Assembly: GCA_016234985.1 (NCBI GenBank) | Contig: JACRNK010000191.1 | Location: forward strand, 1-14,058 | Direction of reading: 5' to 3' | From: Deltaproteobacteria bacterium | GTDB taxonomy: Bacteria; Desulfobacterota; GWC2-55-46; UBA9637 | Length of the DNA stretch: 14,058 bases | Shown here: positions 7,294 to 13,421 of the stretch, piece after piece | Layout: each line of letters opens with the position of its first letter | How positions within the stretch are numbered: position 1 is the first letter of the stretch | Position numbers and translations under genes: made by a program | The notes under the pieces: generated by a model | The model's input: only the letters and a program-made list of their open reading frames with translations | What the model was told of the DNA's origin: nothing | Databases searched by the model: none

Positions 7294-9508
7294 AGAACCG
7301 TTAGCGCACAGTGCGAAGCCTGATAAAGGAATCTCTGCGCAAACATACGCGGAACACATAGTCGCGGTATCGAAACGTGCAAACGATAATCTTTCAGCAA
7401 TGGTAAGGTATTTGTCCGGGGATGCACATGTTTTACACCAATCTGTAAAGCGAGCAGCGCTGCTTCATGATTTAGGTAAGCTTGATGCGGCTAATCAGGC
7501 AGTTTTGAAGAAAGGCAGTAAGAAGCATTTGCCTTTGAATCATGTTGATGCCGGCACCTCCTATTTATCCAGAGGCAAAGAATTCGAGGCAGCTTTTTTT
7601 GTCTACGCTCATCACATCGGATTACGTTCTGTGCCGTATGAGACCGGCAGGGAAAAACTGTTTTTGCGAGATGAAAAGATTTCTCGCGAAGTTGATAGAA
7701 AACTTACTACATATCTTTCTGCTCATGCAGAATGGTGCGGGAAGGTTGAGGAATCGTCAGGCGAGATTGTTAATTCGGGATGGACTGAGTTGACAAGGAG
7801 ATTGGCTTTTTCATGTCTGGTGGATGCCGATTATGGCGACACCGCCGTTCATTATGGCGGAGAAACGGAGAGACAATCGGCAAATCAGCGATGGAAAGAG
7901 CGACTTGAGAAATTGAATGAGTATGTTGCAAGCTTGAAAAATAAATCGGACGCTTCCAAAGAACGCAAAGAACAAAGGCAAGTAACTTATGAAACCTGTC
8001 ATGATTCGGATACACAGCCCAGCTTATATGCATGCGACAGTCCGGTAGGAACTGGTAAGACTACAGCAGTCATGGCCCATCTTCTGCGAGCAGCGATTGA
8101 TAAGAAGTTGCGCCATATCTTTGTGGTGTTACCTTACACGAATATCATTAAACAATCTGTGGATGTTTATCGTAAGGCTCTCGTTCTTCCCGGTGAGAAT
8201 CCTGAAGAAGTTGTCGCCGAACACCATCATCAAGCTGATTTTTCAAGCTATGACTTACGCCAGCACGCTTCTTTATGGACGGCGCCTATTATCGTAACAA
8301 CAGCGGTACAGTTTTTTGAGACATTAGGAGCGAATCATCCTGCGCAATTGAGAAAACTTCATGAATTGCCGGGGTCGGCAATATTCTTGGACGAAGCACA
8401 TGCGGCTATACCAACATGGTTATGGCCGCAGGCATGGCGCTGGTTGAAAGATTTATCTACAAATTGGCGTTGTCATTTTGTATTTGCTTCCGGTTCACTT
8501 CCGCGGTTTTGGCAAAACGAAAAGATCACAAGTCCATATGAGGATATGCCGAATCTCTTAGGTGTTGAACAAATATCTCGGGTAAATAAGCAGGAAAAGA
8601 AACGAGTAGTTTATGCCACGATTAGAGACGTGTTTGATGTTATGGGACTGATAAACTTCATACAGTCAAAGAGTGGGCCGAGGCTTGTTGTCTTAAATAC
8701 TGTACAATCTGCGGCAGTTCTTGCTTGGAAAATGCAAACGGCAGGTAAGCAGGTAATACATTTATCGACCGCATTAACTCCCATTGACCGCGATGCTATT
8801 GTTGAAGACGTAAAAAAGCGGTTGCAAAAACTGGATGACACAGACTGGACTCTTGTTGCGACAAGTTGTGTTGAGGCGGGGATGGATTTCTCTTTCGCAA
8901 CGGCATTCAGGGAAAGTTGCAGTGCGGCAAGTCTGATTCAGATTGGTGGTCGCGTTAACCGACACGGCAATTCCGCACAAGCAGAAGTGTTCGACTTTCG
9001 TGTTAATGACCCTCTCGTGAAAAATAATCCACAGTTAGTAACGTCGAGGAATGTTTTAAAAATACTTTTTGAGGAAAAATATTTTGAGATAAAAGATCCA
9101 ACAGAGATAGTTACAGAGGCGATGAGGCGTGAACTGATGAGCGATTTTGGTGATTTCGAAAAGAAATCTCGCGAAATTATAAAACATGAAAAGACTAACG
9201 ATTATCCAGAGGTGGCAAAACTATGTAAGGTCATTGATGCGGATACAAGGTTGGTGGTTATATCACCTGAAATAGCCGAAGCATTGAGGAGATATGAGAA
9301 AGTTGATCCAGTAGAGTTGATTCGTAATAGTGTCCAGATTCGTTTTTTCAAAATTAATACAAAGCAGTTCAATAGGTTCTGCACGCCTGTCAATGAGCAG
9401 CGCGAGATATATGCTTGGCAAGGTAAATATGGTGGTAAGTTTTTAGGGTATATGGAAGCAATAGTCCCATTACTTGAGATGGATGCCGACGGGTTTTCAA
9501 TGGTATAG
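7283..9508 (+). CDS. cas3: CRISPR helicase-nuclease Cas3 (HD plus SF2 helicase), relocated after cas7c
   Basis: Nuclease-helicase recruited by Cascade to degrade target DNA; 741 residues. The N-terminal HD domain has His25 (YAEHI), His62-Asp63 (LLHDLGKLD), His87 (NHVDAG) and His110-His111 (YAHHIG). The SF2 helicase follows: motif I SPVGTGKTT near 252-260, motif II DEAH near 369-372, motif V TSCVEAGMDFS, motif VI QIGGRVNRHG near 552. Motif III reads SGS in FASGSLPRFW, where most Cas3 proteins have SAT. It differs from the I-C cas3 remnant at 3529: that begins FYAHSVEGK, this one PLAHSAKPDKGISAQTYAEH, so this is not a simple duplicate. AAGGA (7270-7274) lies 8 nt before the ATG. In most I-C operons cas3 precedes cas5c, so this position is unusual. 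Confidence 0.93.
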   Translation: MNNEEPLAHSAKPDKGISAQTYAEHIVAVSKRANDNLSAMVRYLSGDAHVLHQSVKRAALLHDLGKLDAANQAVLKKGSKKHLPLNHVDAGTSYLSRGKEFEAAFFVYAHHIGLRSVPYETGREKLFLRDEKISREVDRKLTTYLSAHAEWCGKVEESSGEIVNSGWTELTRRLAFSCLVDADYGDTAVHYGGETERQSANQRWKERLEKLNEYVASLKNKSDASKERKEQRQVTYETCHDSDTQPSLYACDSPVGTGKTTAVMAHLLRAAIDKKLRHIFVVLPYTNIIKQSVDVYRKALVLPGENPEEVVAEHHHQADFSSYDLRQHASLWTAPIIVTTAVQFFETLGANHPAQLRKLHELPGSAIFLDEAHAAIPTWLWPQAWRWLKDLSTNWRCHFVFASGSLPRFWQNEKITSPYEDMPNLLGVEQISRVNKQEKKRVVYATIRDVFDVMGLINFIQSKSGPRLVVLNTVQSAAVLAWKMQTAGKQVIHLSTALTPIDRDAIVEDVKKRLQKLDDTDWTLVATSCVEAGMDFSFATAFRESCSAASLIQIGGRVNRHGNSAQAEVFDFRVNDPLVKNNPQLVTSRNVLKILFEEKYFEIKDPTEIVTEAMRRELMSDFGDFEKKSREIIKHEKTNDYPEVAKLCKVIDADTRLVVISPEIAEALRRYEKVDPVELIRNSVQIRFFKINTKQFNRFCTPVNEQREIYAWQGKYGGKFLGYMEAIVPLLEMDADGFSMV

Positions 9509-9557
9509 AAAAAAAGTTTACTGAAGGCAATTTAAACCAAAAAGAGGCGATGCCCAG

Positions 9558-10130
9558 ATGACTAACCCAAACGACCTCCCTCAACTCATCCCGCCGCATG
9601 GCGGGTATCGGGAGTTACAATCTTACAAGATGTCGGAGATTGTTTATGATGCCACGATGGTGTTTTGCAACCGCTTTATTGATAAGCGGTCGCGTACCCA
9701 TGATCAGATGGTGCAGGCAGCGCGGAGCGGCAAGCAAAATATCGCCGAGGGGAGCATGGCATCAGGAACTTCCAAAAAGACTGAGTTGAAGCTGATCGGG
9801 GTGGCGCGGGCAAGCCTTGAGGAATTGCTGCTGGATTATCAGGATTTTCTGCGGCAGAAGGGGCTATTGCTCTGGGGGAAAGAGCATCCTGAAGCCCTTG
9901 CTGTGCGCAAGCTTGCGCACAATAAGAATAGGTCATATGAGACTTATAAGACCTATGTGGAGGCTTCGCCTCCTGAAGTTGCCGCAAACACGCTGCTCTG
10001 TCTGATCCACCAGACAAACTATCTGCTTGACCAACAACTGAGGGCTTTGGAAAAGGATTTTTTGAAAGAGGGCGGGTTCACCGAAAAACTCTATCGTGTG
10101 CGCTCACAGTTTCGCGAAAGGAAAAAATAA
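9558..10130 (+). CDS. Four-helix-bundle protein (IVP/Avd-like) with suffix domain
   Basis: 190 residues of the four-helix-bundle superfamily that includes proteins encoded in 23S rRNA intervening sequences and the Avd accessory proteins of diversity-generating retroelements. Recognisable segments are GGYRELQSYKMSEIVYDATM (about 14-33), RTHDQMVQAARSGKQNIAEG (about 47-66), SKKTELKLIGVARASLEELL, and the suffix with RSYETYKTY, ANTLLCLIHQTNYLLDQQL and EKDFLKEGGFTEKLYRVR. It is not a known Cas family. It sits 49 nt after cas3 and 7 nt before cas4, so it is co-transcribed with the cas genes. Its GC content looks higher than that of the cas5c-cas3 module and similar to cas4-cas1. Function here is unknown; nucleic-acid binding is plausible from the family, or it may be a passenger. 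Confidence 0.85.
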   Translation: MTNPNDLPQLIPPHGGYRELQSYKMSEIVYDATMVFCNRFIDKRSRTHDQMVQAARSGKQNIAEGSMASGTSKKTELKLIGVARASLEELLLDYQDFLRQKGLLLWGKEHPEALAVRKLAHNKNRSYETYKTYVEASPPEVAANTLLCLIHQTNYLLDQQLRALEKDFLKEGGFTEKLYRVRSQFRERKK

Positions 10131-10157
10131 GTCCTATATGACTTATAAGACTTATAG
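10131..10157 (+). repeat. Three 9-nt tandem units at the start of cas4
   Basis: GTCCTATAT, GACTTATAA and GACTTATAG in a row, immediately after the four-helix-bundle stop. The cas4 ATG (10138) spans the junction of units 1 and 2, and the repeat encodes the non-conserved residues MTYKTY. Confidence 0.7.
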
Positions 10158-10773
10158 TTACTCAGAAGATGATTTGTTACAGCTTTCAGCCTTGCAGCAT
10201 CTTGTATTCTGTGAACGGCAGTGCGCCCTGATACACATCGAGCAAGTCTGGAGCGAGAACCTGTTGACTGCTGAAGGCAGGATCATGCACGAGAAGGTTG
10301 ATACCGCGAATCGGGAATCGCGCGGGAATATCCGCATTGAATACGGCGTGCCGATGCGGTCTCTCCGGCTTGGGCTTATAGGCAAGGCTGATGTAGTTGA
10401 GTTTCACAAAGAGGGGGAGAGATGGATTCCGTTTCCTGTGGAGTATAAACGCGGGAAACCGAAAACGGATGATTGCGACAAAGTGCAACTGTGCGCTCAG
10501 GCATTGTGTCTTGAAGAGATGATGAATGTTGAGATACCGGAAGGCGCGATTTTTTATGGCGAGATACGGCATCGGTGCGACGTCAGGTTTGACGGCGCAT
10601 TGCGGGCAGAGACAGAGGATGCTGCAAAAAGATTGCATGAGCTGATTGCATCCGGCAAGACGCCGAAGGCTGAGTATTCTAAAAAATGCGAAAAGTGTTC
10701 GCTGAATGAATTGTGCCTGCCGAAGGTGAGCCGCAAAGCAAGTAATTATCTTTTGAAGGTTCTGGAAGAATGA
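10138..10773 (+). CDS. cas4: Adaptation nuclease Cas4
   Basis: RecB-like Fe-S nuclease that trims prespacers and helps select the PAM during adaptation. 211 residues from the chosen ATG. The cluster cysteines are Cys25 (LVFCERQ) and Cys184, Cys187, Cys193 (KCEKCSLNELC). Nuclease residues: His in EGRIMHEKV, Asp in GKADVVEF, Glu and Lys in PVEYKRGK, then QLCAQALCLE. I prefer ATG 10138 to the in-frame GTG at 10096, since family similarity begins at YSEDDLLQLSALQH and the GTG lies inside the preceding gene. The residues MTYKTY come from a 9-nt tandem repeat and are not typical of Cas4. The ribosome site is weak (AAGG at 10118-10121, 16 nt away). The stop overlaps the cas1 start (ATGA). Confidence 0.94.
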   Translation: MTYKTYSYSEDDLLQLSALQHLVFCERQCALIHIEQVWSENLLTAEGRIMHEKVDTANRESRGNIRIEYGVPMRSLRLGLIGKADVVEFHKEGERWIPFPVEYKRGKPKTDDCDKVQLCAQALCLEEMMNVEIPEGAIFYGEIRHRCDVRFDGALRAETEDAAKRLHELIASGKTPKAEYSKKCEKCSLNELCLPKVSRKASNYLLKVLEE

Positions 10774-11801
10774 AAAAACATTTGAACACACTTTTTGTTA
10801 CAACGCAGGGGGCGTATCTTTCCAAAGAAGGAGAGACCGTTGTTGTGAAGGTGGATAACGAAGTCCGTTTGCAAGCGCCTGTTCACACATTGGGCGGGAT
10901 TGTCTGCTTCGGTCAGGTCAGTTGCAGCCCGTATCTCATGGGCTTTTGCGCCGAGCGCGGAGTGGCGATAAGTTTTATGACCGAATGGGGCAGTTTCCTT
11001 GCAAAGGTTCAGGGGCCTGTATCCGGCAATGTGCTTTTGAGACGCGAGCAGTATCGCCGCGCGGATGATTCCAAATCGTCCGCTGATATTGCAAGGGCAA
11101 TATTAACCGGCAAACTTGCCAATTGCCGCACGGTTCTTTCGCGCTCATTGCGGGATCATCCTGAGAAGATTGACACAGATGCGGTTTCGCGGGCAGTCAA
11201 TAAACTGACAGACGCACTCAGAAGGCTGTCGTTTGAATCTGATCTGGAAGTTTTGCGCGGTATAGAAGGGGAGTCGGCAAGCGCATATTTTGAAGTCTTT
11301 GATCATCTGATAACGACTCAGAAAGATGGTTTTGAGTTCAACGAAAGAAACCGGAGGCCGCCGCTGGATAAGGTAAATTGCCTGCTGTCGTTTTTATATA
11401 CGATATTGATGCACGACGTCCGCTCGGCTCTTGAAACCGTCGGGCTTGACCCTGCGGTAGGATTTCTGCACAGAGACCGTCCGGGCAGATACGGGCTTGC
11501 GCTTGATCTGATGGAAGAGTTCAGACCGTTTATTGCAGACAGAACGGCTCTTTCCCTGATAAACCTCTGTCAGGTGCAGGGGAAGGGATTTGATAAGAAA
11601 GAATCCGGCGGGATATGGATGAATGATGATACGAGAAAGACCGTTCTGGTAACTTATCAGAAAAGAAAACAGGATGAGATAATGCATCCGTTTCTCAATG
11701 AAAAGGTCACCATAGGACTCCTCTTTCACACGCAGGCGCTGCTTATGGCGCGCTATCTGCGCGGAGATACGGACAATTATCCACCTTTCATATGGAAGTA
11801 A
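10770..11801 (+). CDS. cas1: CRISPR integrase Cas1
   Basis: Catalytic subunit of the Cas1-Cas2 integrase that inserts spacers at the leader end of the array. 343 residues, normal for Cas1c. Metal ligands are in place: Glu166 in RGIEGESASAYF, His234 in AVGFLHRDRPG, Asp246 in LALDLMEEFRP. The N-terminal beta-domain (LNTLFVTTQGAYLSKEGETV) is also typical of Cas1c. It starts 4 nt inside the end of cas4 (ATGA overlap), so translation is coupled. Unlike in most I-C operons, cas2 does not follow directly: 98 nt containing a lone CRISPR repeat and a palindrome intervene. Confidence 0.97.
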   Translation: MKKHLNTLFVTTQGAYLSKEGETVVVKVDNEVRLQAPVHTLGGIVCFGQVSCSPYLMGFCAERGVAISFMTEWGSFLAKVQGPVSGNVLLRREQYRRADDSKSSADIARAILTGKLANCRTVLSRSLRDHPEKIDTDAVSRAVNKLTDALRRLSFESDLEVLRGIEGESASAYFEVFDHLITTQKDGFEFNERNRRPPLDKVNCLLSFLYTILMHDVRSALETVGLDPAVGFLHRDRPGRYGLALDLMEEFRPFIADRTALSLINLCQVQGKGFDKKESGGIWMNDDTRKTVLVTYQKRKQDEIMHPFLNEKVTIGLLFHTQALLMARYLRGDTDNYPPFIWK

Positions 11802-11857
11802 GGAAATGTCGCTCCCCGCGCGCGGGCGTGGATTGAAACGTATGGAAGTGAAAAATT
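11791..11857 (+). repeat. 17-nt imperfect direct repeats flanking the lone CRISPR repeat
   Basis: TATGGAAGTAAGGAAAT at 11791-11807 (the end of cas1 plus 6 nt) recurs as TATGGAAGTGAAAAATT at 11841-11857. The first 9 nt are identical and 13 of 17 match overall. The copies are 50 nt apart with the CRISPR repeat between them, so a duplication accompanied arrival of the repeat. Confidence 0.65.
11808..11839 (+). repeat. Lone degenerate type I-C CRISPR repeat between cas1 and cas2
   Basis: 32 nt in the same orientation as the array at 12375. 27 of 32 positions match the array repeat, including the first 5 and the last 14 (GCGTGGATTGAAAC minus small differences in the middle). Mismatches are at repeat positions 6, 11, 12, 16 and 18, all within the stem-loop part. 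No second copy lies within a spacer length, so it is a single repeat and not a mini-array. Confidence 0.9.
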
Positions 11858-11861
11858 GATT

Positions 11862-11884
11862 CCCTCTCCCCCAGTGGGAGAGGG
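11862..11884. repeat. Palindromic dispersed element upstream of cas2
   Basis: CCCTCTCCC (11862-11870) and GGGAGAGGG (11876-11884) form a perfect 9-bp stem with loop CCAGT, followed by CAGGGTGAGGGG. This composition (CCCTCTCCC, palindrome, GGGTGAGGGG) is that of a small repetitive element seen in many bacterial genomes. Its tail, GAGGGG at 11891-11896, lies 3 nt before the cas2 ATG and appears to serve as ribosome site. Confidence 0.7.
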
Positions 11885-11899
11885 CAGGGTGAGGGGCTT

Positions 11900-12190
11900 A
11901 TGTTTGTCATTGTCAGCTATGATGTGTCAACCGAAGATCCTGCCGGACAACGCAGGCTTCGCAGGGTTGCAAAGGCGTGCAAGGATTACGGCCAGAGGGT
12001 GCAGTATTCCGTGTTTGAATGTATTGTTGACCCCGCGCAATGGACGGTGTTAAAAAACAGACTGATATCCGAGATTGACCCGGCAAAAGACAGCCTGCGG
12101 TTTTATTATCTCGGCTCTAACTGGAAGCATCGCGTGGAGCATGTCGGCGCAAAGGCAGCCGTTGATCAGGAAGGCCCGTTGATTGTCTGA
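11900..12190 (+). CDS. cas2: Adaptation protein Cas2
   Basis: Dimer that bridges two Cas1 dimers in the integrase and sets the prespacer length. 96 residues, typical for Cas2c. It starts with the beta-strand MFVIVSYDVSTED, containing the conserved Asp of the ferredoxin-like fold, followed by RRLRRVAKACKDYGQRVQYSVFEC and DSLRFYYLG. The start is fixed by the conserved N-terminus; the only ribosome-site candidate is GAGGGG, supplied by the palindromic element just upstream. Last gene of the operon; the leader and array follow. Confidence 0.96.
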   Translation: MFVIVSYDVSTEDPAGQRRLRRVAKACKDYGQRVQYSVFECIVDPAQWTVLKNRLISEIDPAKDSLRFYYLGSNWKHRVEHVGAKAAVDQEGPLIV

Positions 12191-12374
12191 TATGTTGCTG
12201 CGAACCATAAGTTCACATGATTTAAGCGCATGGTTCGCAACAAGCAAAAGCTATTGTAAAAGAGTAAAAATTCAACCCTGTTCTTTGACAACCGAATATT
12301 TTTTTGACTTGTATTTTGAGGTTCGCAAAAAGTGGTTAATAAATGCTTGTTTTGCAATAAGTTATAATTGAACG
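12191..12374 (+). promoter_or_regulatory. Leader of the type I-C array
   Basis: 184 AT-rich bases between cas2 and the first repeat. It contains an inverted repeat (12199-12239), two direct copies of GGTTCGCAA (12232-12240 and 12320-12328), a TTGACA at 12285-12290 with a weak TGTATT 19 nt later (12310-12315), and a perfect TATAAT at 12363-12368 without a clear -35. Either could start pre-crRNA transcription. The last bases, ATTGAACG, imitate the repeat's 3' end ATTGAAAC. Position and polarity make this the integration side of the array. Confidence 0.75.
12199..12239. repeat. Inverted repeat in the leader
   Basis: TGCGAACCAT (12199-12208) and ATGGTTCGCA (12230-12239) are perfect 10-nt arms around a 21-nt loop; three more pairs follow after one mismatch. 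No T-run follows, so it is not an intrinsic terminator. It could be a protein-binding site in the leader. Confidence 0.7.
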
Positions 12375-13389
12375 GTCGCGCCCCATGCGGGCGCGTGGAT
12401 TGAAACTGACGCTCATGTTCTTTATATTGAACATGGAAAGTCGCGCCCCATGCGGGCGCGTGGATTGAAACGCGGAATTAGGTAGGAGCGGCGGGAAAAA
12501 ATCCGTCGCGCCCCATGCGGGCGCGTGGATTGAAACCCGTCAAGGAATATTCGGCAGACATCCCGATTATGTCGCGCCCCATGCGGGCGCGTGGATTGAA
12601 ACCTTGCAGTAATCCCGCTCACAAGCTCCCTGATTAGTCGCGCCCCATGCGGGCGCGTGGATTGAAACCTTGCTTGGCGTGTAAGTCATCAAGCCAAGCA
12701 TTGTCGCGCCCCATGCGGGCGCGTGGATTGAAACACGGAAAGGTTTGACGGACTCAAAGAGAGGAAGGGTCGCGCCCCATGCGGGCGCGTGGATTGAAAC
12801 TACGACTTCGCAAGTCAGGAGTTTCTGGCGTCTCGTCGCGCCCCATGCGGGCGCGTGGATTGAAACCTGCTCATCACCTACTTCTTTAACTTCTCCTCAG
12901 TCGCGCCCCATGCGGGCGCGTGGATTGAAACCTGTTTTTTCCTTGATTGCCGCTTTTGGCCTTAGTCGCGCCCCATGCGGGCGCGTGGATTGAAACAAAT
13001 ATCCGCGGTTGCCACAGAGATGGGCCGGAGTCGCGCCCCATGCGGGCGCGTGGATTGAAACCTATGAGGTCGGGAAGGACAGCGCCAAAGTTCACGGTCG
13101 CGCCCCATGCGGGCGCGTGGATTGAAACTCCCGGCTGTAGTGTGTTCTTTGATGCGCCGTTGTCGCGCCCCATGCGGGCGCGTGGATTGAAACTGGTCGG
13201 CAGCCTGCCTGAGCCGTGTAAAGAGGTCGCGCCCCATGCGGGCGCGTGGATTGAAACATTTTTTGACCTTGATAATCTTTGTGATTGCGAGTCGCGCCCC
13301 ATGCGGGCGCGTGGATTGAAACAATTATATCAAGAGGGCGGAACAATGAGATTGACCGTCGCGCCCCATGCGGGCGCGTGGATTGAAAC
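12375..13389 (+). CRISPR. Type I-C CRISPR array, 16 identical repeats, 15 spacers
   Basis: Repeats of 32 nt start at 12375, 12440, 12505, 12571, 12637, 12703, 12769, 12835, 12900, 12965, 13030, 13097, 13162, 13226, 13291 and 13358; all 16 are identical. Spacers are 32-35 nt and all different. The repeat folds as CGCGCCC-CATGC-GGGCGCG (perfect 7-bp stem, 5-nt loop) and ends in GTGGATTGAAAC, the type I-C handle that Cas5c leaves on crRNAs. Leader on the left. The last repeat is not degenerate, unlike the distal end of most old arrays, and the next array begins one spacer-length further on. Confidence 0.98.
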
Positions 13390-13421
13390 CACGCCAAGAG
13401 CCTCTGCCAAAAGAGATTAAC
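13390..13421. other. 32-nt junction between the two arrays
   Basis: The 32 bases between the last I-C repeat and the first repeat of the second array have the length of an I-C spacer and are 2 nt longer than a typical spacer of the second array. No leader, promoter or gene fits in this space. It is probably a real or chimeric spacer left where two arrays were joined. Confidence 0.8.

Noticed and set aside
9931..9957. Segment encoding RSYETYKTY as another insertion of the 9-nt repeat
   Set aside because: From memory this motif is common in the four-helix-bundle suffix family, so the resemblance to the repeat at 10131 may be coincidental.
9558..10130. Diversity-generating retroelement because of the Avd-like protein
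   Set aside because: No reverse transcriptase, no template or variable repeat is present in the window.
10096..10137. GTG at 10096 as start of cas4
   Set aside because: It lies within the preceding gene and would add 14 residues without family support; ATG 10138 is closer to the conserved part.
11808..11839. Lone repeat as a mini-CRISPR of the CreA/regulatory crRNA kind
   Set aside because: Only one repeat is present and no second half-repeat is found one spacer-length away on either side.
12199..12239. Inverted repeat after cas2 as intrinsic terminator
   Set aside because: The loop is 21 nt and no T-run follows.
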